Shown here in pieces: positions 39,741-51,671 of a stretch of 64,000 nt of DNA. A model generated the notes under the pieces. It had not been told where the DNA came from and did not search any database. It was given only the letters and a program-made list of their open reading frames with translations. A program made the translations under genes and the position numbers. The DNA lies in the NCBI GenBank assembly GCA_963682055.1, contig OY821747.1, forward strand, positions 32,610,126 to 32,674,125, given 5' to 3'. Position 1 is the stretch's first letter, and each line of letters begins with the position of its first letter. Source of the stretch: Primula veris. Taxonomy: Eukaryota; Streptophyta; Magnoliopsida; Ericales; Primulaceae.

Positions 39741-41555
39741 CAAAATACTGAAATTATAAGATTAGGGAGTACATTTTTGGTATGGAAATTATTTTCACTT
39801 TTATTGCCATTTTGGAATTCATCCTTTTCCATTGAACTTAGAAATTACTATACATACAATGTTTTGAATTGTTTTTACTCCCTTGTCTAAAAAAGAAATC
39901 CCATACATAAAAAAAAAAAATCTCTTTTTTAAAAAAATAAAATCTTTTGCACACGGTTTTGAACTTAAAATTTTAGCTAGATGCCTAGATGTCTATGTAT
40001 ACAAGGACGGACTCGGAATTTGGTCAATGATTTCGAAAATGCATAATCGATCAATGTATGCACACATATATGTAAACGGCTAAAGTTCACTAATTATTAA
40101 ATTTACGGTATAAACTAATTTCTTGTATAGTTGCAAACACACTAAATCACGAAAGAAATGTGATTCTTCAAGGATGGCAAACTAAATTTATGTTTTTTTT
40201 TATGTAAAAAAACTAAAGAAATATACAAGATCTAAATAAAATTTGCAAAAAATACAAAGCCATTCAAATTTCAATATTCATTCTCTCTTTCACATTTTTC
40301 CAAATAATTAAAATGCTCAGGATGCAAGAAAAATAGAAAAAAAGATAAACTCAACCCTACCATAATAAATAAAATCCATCATCTATATATCTATCTATCA
40401 TATATAAAAAATAAAAATCCATTACTATCATAAGGCTACATTTTGAGATTTATTTTTATATATATGCATGCTTAATAAATAAATAAGAGGAAGGATTAAA
40501 ACAAACCTGTGAAACCAAATTTAGGGCGAGAGAGATATAAAAAAAAAAGAAGCAAAAGTTGTGTCTTTTGTTATAATTTATTTGTGTTTAAATACCAAGT
40601 GCACTTATTTATATATCCTATAAATAAATATAATAAGAGGAGGGGAAATTGGATACGTGTATATTGATGGCTTAGGTGGAATATTAATTTATGTGGGACT
40701 TTTTTGATTTACCACCTTTCTTCTAATAAGCCAATCATAGCATGCACATATTTTGCACCGACACGGTTACGAGTATCGTACACGATATATATATATATAT
40801 ATATATATGATAGTGTTACGATAAGGGAAATTATCATACGTTGATACGACGAAAGTTGAAAAAATCTGACATGGTACGAAAGCGGTACGACAACAATAAT
40901 TTATGTGTATTTATATGTAGATTATAAATGCTTGTATGCTTATACATTGTAGAAAAAATACTTACGTTGTTGTACAATACAAGTAAATGACTAAATGTTA
41001 GTATACCAACAAAATTTATAGCTAAATTTAACGACACTCGCTTAAATATTGATTTAGCAGGAAAGTGATTATAATCTAATATGTTCGGCTTTTTATATGA
41101 TCATATTTTATTAATTTATCACATTGGTATGTAGTTTATTAAATCTATAATTTAGAAATAAGAAAATGTCAAATCATGGCCTAAAATCAAAACCAGAGGA
41201 GTCGTGATTATAATTTGATATGTTTGATTTTTGTATAATCATATTTTACTTATTTTTTTTATATCAATACTTTTAAAATGAGCTCAAAATGTTATTCTTA
41301 CTTTTGCATCATTAAGTGTGTAAATCAAATATAACTAGTCTCGTTATACTTGTAGATTATAAAATATATAAATTCTCATACACAAAAACTTATATTTTTC
41401 TTTAAAAAATAAAAATAAATTTTCTTAGCGGACCGCCGTACCGTATTGTATGGAATTGTAAAATGAGAATAAAAGTCAATATTACTTCATTTATCGTAAC
41501 GGGAACTTGATCACGTATCCAATCGTAATGGGAACTTGATCACGTACCGAGTATA
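39741..41555. other. Intergenic AT-rich sequence
   Basis: No gene is supported. It contains a TA microsatellite near 40785-40808. From about 40750 to 41560 there are scattered CGATAC/GGTACG-like words (for example CACGGTTACGAGTATCGTAC), which suggest an old repeat. An untranslated first exon of the PILS gene this far away cannot be excluded. Confidence 0.35.
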
Positions 41556-41737
41556 CAATACAAAAAAATACCCAAATCGTGACGGGATTAGTGACGGTAT
41601 TTTTTGTTACGAGCTTATTAGCGACGGTTTTTGTGACGGCTTTGTGACAGTTTAGTCAATTTGCGACATATTTTTAAATTAGTAATATGCTTATGACAGA
41701 TTTTGACTCTCAGTAAATCAGACGTTATTTTGTAGTG
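41556..41737. mobile_element. Short CACTA-like MITE, single-unit form
   Basis: The left end reads CAATACAAAAAAATACCCAA, one change from the CACTACAAAAAAATATCCAA end of the copy at 55022. The right end reads ACGTTATTTTGTAGTG, whose reverse complement begins CACTACAAAA. Between them are repeated GTGACGG and GTGACAG words. The 182-bp body matches the first half of the 55-kb copy. Confidence 0.7.
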
Positions 41738-42654
41738 ATAGGTCCGTACCCGTACACAATAAAAAAAAACTCATTTAAGTACATGTGCTATATAATTAGT
41801 TATGACACATAAATGAGAAAGTATCGTGACTCATGTGGGTCTCTTTCAATGCATTAACTGTTACAGTTGGATTTCATCAATTATGTACAAATTATCCATT
41901 CTTGCTCTTTTGAATTTTTCAAAACAGCATGTCCTAATCGCTTTTAACAGCTAAATTTTGTAAATATATTATATGTCTTTGATTTTGGTTTTAGTGTTTT
42001 GAAATGAATATCGAACGTTTATTAACACTACCGTGAATTTGTTGACACACCCTAACATGTATTAATGAAACCAAAAATATATAACCTAAAATTAATTCAA
42101 AATTAAAACTAAAAAAATATTTGTTGACACACCCTAAATAATAGTGCATCGGGTTCATATAATTGTTTCATGTGTTAAGACAATATAGAAAAAATTTCAA
42201 ACTTTTTATTGTTATTCGAATGAAATTGCGTTTTATCTATTGGTTTAAAAAAACATGAAAGGTTGCACTAAAAAATTCAAGACAGACAAAATCAATCTTT
42301 TTTTTTTTATTGCCAACTTACTTTTTTTTGGGTACAAATGAAAAAACAAACAAAGTAGGAAATCAGAAGCCTACTTTTTTAACATTCGATGGTAATGAGT
42401 CAGACTAATTATCCAGATTTTTTGCCCAAGTTTTCATAAAAAAAATACATTTCATATCTAAATCAATTATGTGTAACCTACATGAGACTTATGTGCAATG
42501 GTGATGGAAATATGTACTGTTTCACATGTCAAATCCCAATGATTTTCTTTTATATTCTCATTGTTTTATTCATTTTATTTCTTTTTATCTTTTGTCCACA
42601 CAATTGCCAGATACTTATGATGTGGAAGATAGGGGGCAGATGAGTGAGACATGT

Positions 42655-42900
42655 TTTTTTTTTTTTTTTTTCCGTTTACGTTTAATTGTTTATTATAAAA
42701 TTGCGTGTAATTTTAATCGTTTTATAACTTGTATCAAAATTATCAAAATGTATTCTTTTTAAATCCAATTATAAAATTTAAAATTTGAACTATATGATCA
42801 ACTTTTGAATTTTTTTTATTCTGACCATTTTGATACAAGTTTTTGTCCGATAAATTACACGTAGTTTCGTAATTGATAATTAAATAGTAACTTATTAAAT
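42655..42900. mobile_element. Stowaway-like MITE copy, degraded
   Basis: Third member of the family at 36905 and 59436. It holds ATAACTTGTATCAAAATTATC, GACCATTTTGATACAAGTTT and TTACACGTAGTTTCGTAATTG. The left terminus has been replaced by a T run, so the ends are approximate. Confidence 0.65.
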
Positions 42901-44788
42901 AAGTTTTATGAAAAAGTGTAAAAAATTCAGAGCGAGTTTGTTTGAGAGCAGACATAATATTGATGATTAGCTAAAACAAAATTCCATTGTCACTGAAATT
43001 GATATCATGGGTTGAAAAAAGATAAATATGTGTTTATTGTTTTAGGGGTTGCACTTGCATGTATGAAAAACAGTTGCCTTAGCCGGATGATTTAAGTGAT
43101 GAACACGGTCGGCCGAACGCCTTTTTACACCTAATCCGTACAAATCTATCGGCGTCTTTTCAACTTGTCCAATTGATTCATATCATGCGTAAAAAGATAC
43201 AGCAGAAAAATTACAAACTCTAAAACGTAGCCATCCGAGTGTGTAGACACGCAACGCTCCCTTGCACCCCGCTTAGGCCCCGCTCTCCAACATATTCAAG
43301 CAAAAAATATTTGCATTGCAGACTAGATAACAATGACAACAATCAAAATATAAAAGACATCGATTAGTTTCTAGTAAGAGAAAACGCATCAATAATTTTA
43401 ATAATTTTCTCAAATTTAATACATTTTATATTTTTAAGAAACCGTTTACATTTACACAAAAATTCAGTTTTGCTATTAATTTCCTTATAATAACCGTATA
43501 TTATTTCTATTTATTTATTTATCATTATTTAATAATCATAACAATATTACAAACACAAAAATATGAACATCATGATAGTTTATTATTATTATATTCATCT
43601 AGGGAATCATGTATATTATTCATATATATGTGGTGAATTTTGTATCTGAAATTTAGTGATTTTATAGAGTTCCTGATGCATGTCATTTTTTATATCATAA
43701 TACTCAAATTTCAGAAAAACGTATGTTTTGAGTTAACAGACGAGAACGCTGTAAAAATTAAAAATTATAACCTCTGAACTAGGAAGAAGCAAAAGTTGCT
43801 AAAAAATAGATCAAATCATTAGCATGCAGGTTTAGTTTACTAATAAAAAAGTACTACAAAAAAGACAAGTACAACAAACACCATAAAAATAAGTAATACT
43901 CCATAATAATTGATTGTTAAATATAAAAATGAAAGTTATGTAGTTGCTAACGTTTCTTCCTTTTGCCTTGATATTATGCCAGTAAAATTTGGAAAATCTT
44001 GGCAGGATTGCATGGGATGGGTTAAGCCCGCGTTGCTATATCCACCTAAAAAAACTTACCCAAAAATCTTATTCACTGACGTGACGAATTATGTGGATAA
44101 ATTATGGATTAAATAAAAATATGATTTCAATATCGAAATAAAAATGATTGGTACACTTAACGCGTCACATCAGCGGGTAAAGTTTTTGGATGATTATATG
44201 ATTTCTCTTATATTATCTGGTGTTAATCATGTCATTTACCAGAGATTTTAATCTACTGCTTTAGTCATGAATGTACTTGACCCTAATTGTTGGGAACAAA
44301 TTTCCTCAACTTGTATGCTCACGTTTTGCTTATGTTATCTGTTTTTTCATATGTATTTGTAATTTTTTTATTTTATTTTTTGTTTGATTATAAATCACTG
44401 TATTATTTTATTTGTAACGTGTTTGTTTTAAAAAATCTACAAAATTTGATATTTTATATATATATTTTTTACGTTTAATTGTTTGTTTGACATTTTATAA
44501 ATTAAAGTAGTAGTATTAATAAATACCAAAAAATAAATATCAAATATCAAATTTTACTGATTTTTTTGAAGAGACACTTTAGAGATAAAATAAAACGTTA
44601 ATTTATAATAATTTTTTTTTTTTTTTACGAATACATATGATAAATCCGATAACATGACCATACGAACTTGAGGAAATTTGAATCCTTAATTGTTGGAAGT
44701 TTGAACTAAAAATACCAGTATTTTGAAGTTTAAGGCAAACCAAATAATTTATTTTTAGTCCTTATGTAATGGACTAAATGGTGAGGCA
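42901..44788. other. Intergenic sequence, no gene seen
   Basis: AT-rich, with a slightly GC-richer patch near 43080-43290 that has no open frame of note. No RNA gene or repeat family could be assigned. Confidence 0.4.
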
Positions 44789-45360
44789 TTTATAAAACAT
44801 CAATAATCAGTCGTATTGAGGCCAATAATTGTAGACGTCGAGGATTGGAATTTGGTAGAGGTTGTTATAATTCCGGTGATTTTTGTAGGAGCAATTTGTA
44901 TCAGGTACCGGTTATATTTCGGCATCTTTCCGGTTCTGTTGGACGATTAGATAGAACCAGTGTATGGTTTTTTGTTGAATTAATGATGAAACTGGGCACT
45001 TTTAATTGGAAAAATCAAAAGAAGGACCATACTATCGTCGATCAATTCCACATTAATTGTCTGATGAAGATTTGTTTATAAAACATCTATAATCAGTCGT
45101 ATCGAGGCCAATAATTGTAGACGTCGAGGATTGGAATTTGGTAGAGGTTGTTATAATTCCGGTGATTTTTGTAGGAGCAATTTGTATCAGGTACCGGTTA
45201 TATTTCGGTATCTTTCCGATTCTGTTGGACGATTAGATAGAACTAGTGTATGGTTTTTTGTTGAATTAATGATGAAACTGGGCACTTTTAATTGGAAAAA
45301 TCAAAAGAAGGACCATACTATCATCGATCAAGTCCACATTAATTGTCTGATGAAGATTTG
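44789..45360 (+). repeat. Exact-period tandem duplication, 2 x 286 bp, carrying an open frame
   Basis: Copy 1 is 44789-45074 and copy 2 is 45075-45360, with only about eight base differences, so the duplication is recent. Each copy holds the same open frame starting MEFGRGCYNSGDFCRSNLYQ. In copy 1 it stops at 45081. In copy 2 it runs on to 45421, giving 96 residues ending MCMNPLNI. I do not recognise the protein. Upstream in-frame residues (RRRGLEFGRG) suggest it may be an internal piece of a longer lost frame. No start context, intron or partner argues that it is expressed. It may be a gene fragment carried here by a transposon. Confidence 0.75.
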
Positions 45361-46017
45361 TGATGTTGCAATTCAAAATAATAATGTACAATTAATGTGC
45401 ATGAACCCTTTGAATATTTAGCCTCAAATTAACATGGTTTCCACGATCTTAATTTGCTCCCCAATTAATTTATTTCATAGATATTAGTCAACTTATGTGA
45501 TACTTAACATGTCATGTTTTTAGTTTATAACTTATGAAAAATGAATTAAAAAGAACCTAATCGAGTAAGTTATTATTTTTATTGTAGTCAAAGAGTTAAC
45601 GTGGTCAATTCATACATATCCACTGATTAAGGACTTTTTTATTGTCTTTTTTTTTTTTTTTTTATAGCAAATTTACAACCAATGAAATTAAAACATATAT
45701 CAACATATTTAAATTTGGTCCATGCTGCCTTTTTTGATATTTGACGTTTTATAGACCACACACTTCAAAGTTCAAACCAATTTGAATAATTTTGCGTCAA
45801 AGGTATATTATGTAAGCAATGACAAAATACATAACTAAATATTTTGTTATTATCTAAATTGATTCCAGTTTGTTATTGTTTACATTATCATGCCTAGGAC
45901 TTAATTTATTGCTACGATGTTGTTGTATCATGATTGCTATTTGAGCTAAGGCTAGCCAAAATGCAATTTGGTTGTTTTATTATTTTTTGTGTGTAATCCT
46001 ACGAATCTCTAATAGTG
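45361..46017. other. Intergenic sequence, no gene seen
   Basis: AT-rich with a T run near 45645-45663. Nothing supportable. Confidence 0.4.
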
Positions 46018-46333
46018 TTGTTACGAAATCTCTAATAGTGTTGTTATCTCTATTGTTAACTAAAAATATTAGCTAACAATGCAATTTTGTCTCCTCATTA
46101 GTTATGTTAAAGTGTGTGTTAACTTTATAGATGTTAAAAATATTGTTAAATATAACAATCTTTTTAATTGTTATTACTTGATGACATGCCAAAAAAATCT
46201 ATCCACATTCACAATTAACTGTTATTTCTCACGTATATCTTTTCTATTTCTACCATACTGCTATTTATTTTTTCTCAACACATATCCATAGTACTATATT
46301 TTGAATAATTAATTTTTAGTAAAAATAGATAAC
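46018..46333. repeat. Left part of a repeat split by copia element A
   Basis: GTTGTTATCTCTATTGTTAACTAAAAATATTAGCTAACAATGC and what follows align with the intact copy at 52097-52455, then stop at GATAAC where the LTR begins. The matching right part is at 51985-52098. This is the evidence that the retrotransposon entered an older copy of this repeat. Confidence 0.65.
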
Positions 46334-46538
46334 TGTTGTAATACAACTATTAGCTACGTATTTAGGGAGACAGAAGTAGAGAGAGGAAAGAACAGTATCG
46401 TCTTTATTATGAATGAATATATGAATGAATGTGAAATACAAGACCTCTAACCCTCTTTATATAGATAGAGGGGTAGGGTTATAAGCCCACTTGGACCCAT
46501 AAAGTACAAGCCCAATAGTCCAATAATATTCTACAACA
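46334..46538 (-). repeat. 3' LTR of copia element A
   Basis: It begins TGTTGTAATAC and ends TATTCTACAACA, giving a 6-base terminal inverted pair TGTTGT/ACAACA. Its words (CCCTCTTTATATAGATAGAG, AAGCCCAATAG) recur in both LTRs of element B. Five bases to its left are ATAAC; no matching copy was found at the right edge. Confidence 0.8.
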
Positions 46539-46550
46539 CTCCCCCTTTGG
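46539..46550 (-). promoter_or_regulatory. Polypurine tract of copia element A
   Basis: On the minus strand the sequence reads CCAAAGGGGGAG directly before the LTR start. This is the expected primer for plus-strand DNA synthesis. Element B has the diverged form CCAAATGGGGAG at 53288-53299. Confidence 0.8.
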
Positions 46551-46599
46551 ACGTCTTGAATTCTTCGTTTTCATGCAGTCGAGTTCATTCGCAGTGCTA

Positions 46600-47290
46600 A
46601 ACACATAAAAACCTTAGGGACGGAAAACCCAGTGTGGGACAAAACCGGTACCTAGGAGAAACTGTGTAGCCGAATGATATAGGCCGAAATTCCATGTAAT
46701 TAACTAACCACAAAACAGTGTGCCTCATCAAAACCTTGTCAGAGCAAACCCAATGGGAAAATCTCTGATCGAAGGAAAAAGAGTGCAACAATGGTAGTAG
46801 TAGGGATCAACCACAAAACAGCTGCCTCATCAAAACCTTGCTAGAGTAAACCCAGTGGGAAAAATCTCTAGTCGAAGGACAAAAGAGTACACAGTGGTAA
46901 GAAGTATACAACAGGATACTCCCCCTAATTTCGGCAATCTTAAGTGAGGTATGATGGGAACATGTCTCGCTAAAAATCTTGCCAAGGAAAACCCAGTGGG
47001 AAAAAACCTTGGTCTAAGGACAAAAAGAGTACACGAGCATGCGACTGGATGCTCCCCCTCACTTGCACACGACAGGGTGCGAAGATTTCGACTAAGTAGT
47101 AATTAGTGCAATAAGCATTCACCTGGATGCTCCCCCTCACTTGCACACAACTGGGTGCAAAGATTTCATATTCCAAGAAAGAGTACGAGCATTCGACTGG
47201 ATGCCTCATTTACTTACATACGACTGGATGCAAGAAAATCTAACGTGGAATAGAACGAGCATTCAACTGGATGCTCTTAAACTTCATTTG
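46600..47290 (-). repeat. Repeats in the copia A 3' non-coding region
   Basis: Two repeat types follow each other. The first has AAACCTTG, then AAACCCAGTGGGAAAAA or variants, then a TC(G/T)AAGGA-AAAAGAGT phrase; copies lie near 46733, 46837 and 46977. The second has GACTGGATGCTCCCCCTCAC and TGCACACGACTGG-like words, with four or five short copies in 47035-47275. As I recall, the CCCACTGGG phrase is frequent downstream of pol in plant copia elements. The same blocks occur in element B at 53340-54040. Confidence 0.75.
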
Positions 47291-47689
47291 TGAAGATTAA
47301 TTTCGGCAAGAAATGCTAAATAGCATAATGTAGTCATGTCTCTCTTGATCAATAACAACAAGTTGTCTTATATGACAAGTGTTTTATCTGGATCGTGAGA
47401 CAGAACATATGTAATTCAAATATGGCTACTACTAGCTCGAAGCCATATACACTATCTAGTCGTCTCATAGAGCACGAGATCAGAGTGATTCGTTTGGAGT
47501 CATTCCAAGACCTCCAAGATATCGCCTTATTCCTAATGGCAAAAACATACCATGTTAGGAATATCCCTTATGCGGGTCTGATAAGTAACCAGCATCGGTA
47601 TAACCGAAAAAGGGTTGCGTTAATTCGAGTACCGAAGGGGGTATGAACACTCGATGACGCAAAATGGGATAAGACAAGCCCTCATCCAC

Positions 47690-50600
47690 AGTTACCTTAA
47701 GGTAATGGGAAAATGTCTTTTATGCCATTTCGATGGCAACGTGTTAGCGCAATGTTGTGTCGAGCTATACCATTCACAACATACGAGATGTTCGTCATAG
47801 CTCATTAGACCAAGTACAATGATGTGCTTATTGTACTTAGATATGAACATGATGGTTCAATATCTCTTCATCGTCTCATCAGAGACGGACTGGGTCTATA
47901 TCAATGTCTAGTGATCGAACGATCATGGGAGAATCTGATGACTTAGCGTCATGATGACTAAAACGTCATAACACCTTCTGGGTGTAGTCTGAATCATGGA
48001 CTTAGATTCAATCTTTACGGGACTCGATCATCGGGCCGAGTCACTACCGTGTCTTCCCAAGATCTTTCATCTCGAAGGCAAATCCAAAAATGGATCGCGT
48101 AATAAAACACGCAAGGGCATAATACTTGTTCAAGTATCCCTAGCTGATCAAGTACTCACTTAGGCGGTATACCACATCCGCTCGGATTATATTAATCCAT
48201 ATAGTGAACGTCTCAGTCAATTGAGATCGTGTTCCATGGTCAGGAACTACTTGATTTAAGCACATGAAGTCACACAGGGACCTTCATCTATATCTCTTTG
48301 TCTAAATCCCCATAGAGATAAAACCGTGACCACATTCATGGCTGCATACTCAGTTTTTCGGAAACTACTAAACTGGTAAAGTAGGGGACTGTTATAATGT
48401 CCATTACGAGGAAATCAACCATCTCGTAATCAATTCCAAGTTGTGAGAGAAGCCTTGCGCTACTAGGCGAGCATTCTACAATCTCATTATTCTCATCACT
48501 TTTCCTTACGAATAACCAAATAAACGAACTCGTTTAACATTGGTGGTGTTGGAGCTACAGGTCCGAACACACTTTCGCCAAGGAGTCTACTTGGATTGCA
48601 AGTCTCCATTAGTCCAGTCTATTCTACGTTAACTTCAGGCAACGGTACATGGTTCTCTGTCATAATTTGCTCATATTATCAGTCGTCACCGAATATATGA
48701 ACAAGTAATCAATGACAGTCCCGTTTCGCTTCAATATCGTCTAAGATATCATGATCGACAGATATTTCAAGATTCTTAGGATGAGGAGGAAATCACACAT
48801 CTCCTTGATCCTTTATAATCTCGTGCGACAAACGAGTTTCAGTTCACCACCTCTGGGGCTGAACGAATTAAGAACCTGTCAACTTCCTCATATCTTGGGA
48901 AAGACGACAGACTGACGGCCGATGACAGCGTCTTTTGCTTGGCGGGTTCGGCCAAAGCAACGTGTTACGACAGGAACACGGCGTCCGACAGGGACGTCTA
49001 TCCTTGCAAGCATTTTGCAGCAGGTATAAATGATCTCGTGACATCTCATAAAGTCATTAAATGCGTCTCGCATTTAGTTAGACTTGAGGGAGTCTATGCA
49101 CTTACTTATCACTAAGTGCAGTTTTGGGGATCAAGCTAAGACTGAGTGGGTTATGCCACGTTATTTCACGTCGTTCCTTATCAAAGGTAACGTGCAAATC
49201 TTCCCCTAACGACGGGGAGAACAGTCTTAGCGATGTCACTTTCGCATATCATGCGGTAAAGAGATCGCTTGCAAAGGTTACTCTATCAAATGATAGGCAG
49301 GAGATTCATAATCGACTTATCTCCCTTTTAGAGGTCCATATTTTGAACGCTAGAGCGGCTCAATCAAAATATTAATTAATCACTCTAAACACGCATTAAC
49401 CAGTAAACAGCTGGTACGCATATGGTGTTTGAGTGTCTATGGGCCTCATGACGGACCAATGCAGCAAAATAGCATAACCCCACACGGAAATATAAATCTT
49501 GGTGCGCAAGACCAAGAAATGCGTGTAATCATTTGCAGTTGCATCATCAAACTTTCCGTGAGTCCATTTGGGTCTGAACATAATCGACATGATGTTCAAT
49601 TTCAATTTCCAAACTCAAGTAATTCAAATCGAAATTTCGATTCTTACTCTTCGGAATTATCAAGTCGACTAGACTTTTCAGGAAAATCCGGATCATGAGC
49701 CATCAACTTAATGATAGGTCTAAAAGTTTGGGAAATGCTGCATTTCTGTGGACAACAATAATCATGTGACCTTATTGTCGATGCATCAACCATAACCATT
49801 TATATTTATGGTCCGTCTTATGGTTGGATAAGTCCACAATAACTCCTTCAATTCTTTACAAGAATTCTACGAGTTCATTTCGTGATCTTTACACATACTA
49901 GTCTTTCAAAGTGAGCATTAATGGCATGAATTTCAGATTAATCGCGAAATATATTCTCAGAGAGAATCCAAATGCGATGCGATTATAAATCAAGCATCGT
50001 CTTTTGACCCGGGAATATCTCATCCGGTCAATGCCACAATATCAAAATGCTCTTATCAATCGACGACGAGCGAATGATAGTACATACAATCATGTCTTAG
50101 CATCTAAATCATTTATCATTTCGACGACAGGCGAAATGATAAGGTAACTTTAAATGCTTTAAAGAATGTGGTAGCAACCACTTGAAAGACATTTCAACTC
50201 CTCTAAAATACGCTTTTGGTCGTATTGAATGGAGGGTATGTAAAGAAATTTTAATTCTTTCATGAGCTATTACCAGATAACACTAGTTTTCTCGAATATT
50301 TTATAACTCAACAAGGTACAGCAGGACCTACATGAGTATAAGACCTCATATTTGACAAATCAATTTGGTTTTACCAAATATTTTCGATTTTGGAATGACA
50401 GGTCCAGAATCATTGTCACTGAGTACTCTTTTAGGCAAATAGTTGGTGAAATTATGTGGTACACTGTTACCCACTATTTCCAAAAAAAAATCAACTACCC
50501 CACAAGTATTGCCTAAAATTTCATAATTTAAAGTTTGGTCACATTTGTCAAAGGAATTTGCTCAAAACACTTTAAATTATTTCGAGAAATTTTGTAAACA

Positions 50601-51671
50601 GGCAAACCATAATCCAAAAGTATGGTCCAAATGGAAAATTAATAATCCAAATGGAAAACATAATCCAGATGAGCGAAAAATGGCTCAATGATTTATCAAA
50701 ATCAATAAAGAAAGGTATCAAACTCATTTGAGCCACAAAACCGGGGGTCTCAAGAGTTTCATTTCAGTTAGGTTTAACCACATTAGCATCGGTTTTTGCA
50801 CCTTTGTAATAGTTTTGAACTATTTAAGGAGTAACCGTGCATGACCTTTGTCTTTATAGCATAGAGTTATCTCATTGAGCATTATCTCTTGCTTTGTGAC
50901 AACGGCCCATATTGTTCCTTTCAATTACTGTCTTGGAGCCACAGGTTTTCGATTTTGATGATTGTCTAAAATCTCGCTTGGCTAGGCGATTCATCGGGAT
51001 CGCGACAGTTCGAGAAAAATAACACTTGTCTCGGTTCTCGATTCGTGGAAAAAAAATGTACATGAAGAGCATTAATATCAGGCAAACAATTCGCCATTGA
51101 CCCAATAGGATTAAAACTACTCACCGGGGTAATTTTCTTATCCAATAACAGATGGGCGATAAAGGAACATTGTGAATATAAATTCACAATACTGCTTATG
51201 GAATACAATTTCCAAGCTAGTATTTTGGTGAAGGATTGCTCCAATATGTCAATTTCAGACATTTGTTCACCATAGACGTCATCACGTCTCAAATGTGGCG
51301 GCGGAATAAAATCAACGCCTTAGCATTCATCCTAGGGGTAACAACAAACTCGTGTTTTACTCATCAAAGATGGCATCCAAAAAAAAAATTTTGGGCATCA
51401 CATTTTCACACATCAGGGTGACTAACATGTGGTGACGGAATAACATCAATGTCTAAACAGTCATTTCACAAGTATGTTTTGCGATTTTTTTCATCATAGA
51501 TGGCATCCAACATGTGTTGGGAGTTCTGGATTATTTATCATATAAAACGACTGGTTTATATATTTATGGTTTGCACAAGAACAAACTTTTTTTTTTCGAA
51601 ACGACAGGTTCGAAAACATTAGTTTTGCTTCTCATTTGAATCGGTTCTCATTGATCGAACGACGGGTCGAT
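47690..51671 (-). other. Region of dispersed short hairpins with a shared loop word
   Basis: Within the decayed interior of copia A there are many short perfect inverted repeats whose loops look alike. Arm/loop coordinates: 48820-48836 (5-bp arms, loop GCGACAA); 48961-48980 (6, ACGACAGG); 48982-48996 (5, GACAG); 49202-49218 (5, TAACGAC); 50113-50142 (11, ACGACAGG); 50391-50406 (4, ATGACAGG); 50986-51003 (5, TCATCGGG); 51541-51560 (6, ACGACTGG); 51593-51616 (8, ACGACAGG); 51654-51671 (5, ACGACGGG). Other perfect palindromes without that loop lie at 47692-47705, 47723-47738, 47813-47837, 48021-48042 and 48403-48430. No coding frame spans the region. Confidence 0.8.
50960..51330 (-). pseudogene. 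Remnant of copia gag
   Basis: Read on the minus strand, the frame gives AKALILFRRH, then YGEQMSEIDILEQSF, then CSFIAHLLLDKK and PIGSMANCLPDINALHVHF. These match, in order, conserved parts of the copia gag (UBN2-type) domain: the A-K-A-x-x-F-L-R-x-H segment, the C-G-E-x-I-T-D-x-D-x-L-E-K-T-F segment, the S-x-L-L-x-A-E segment and the T-G-S-x-x-x-P-E-x-N-A segment. About 70 residues usually found between the first and second are missing, and stops and shifts occur. It encodes nothing functional now. Confidence 0.65.

Noticed and set aside
47395..47646. 83-residue plus-strand open frame
   Set aside because: It lies in the non-coding 3' region of copia A on the antisense strand and has no recognisable domain.
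49124..49698. Plus-strand frames of 83 and 89 residues in copia A
   Set aside because: They are antisense to the decayed element, without start context or known motif.
47690..51671. Hairpins read as rho-independent terminators, tRNA-like genes or recombination sites
   Set aside because: There is no U-run, no tRNA fold, and the setting is a degraded eukaryotic retrotransposon; none of these classes explains a shared loop with different arms.
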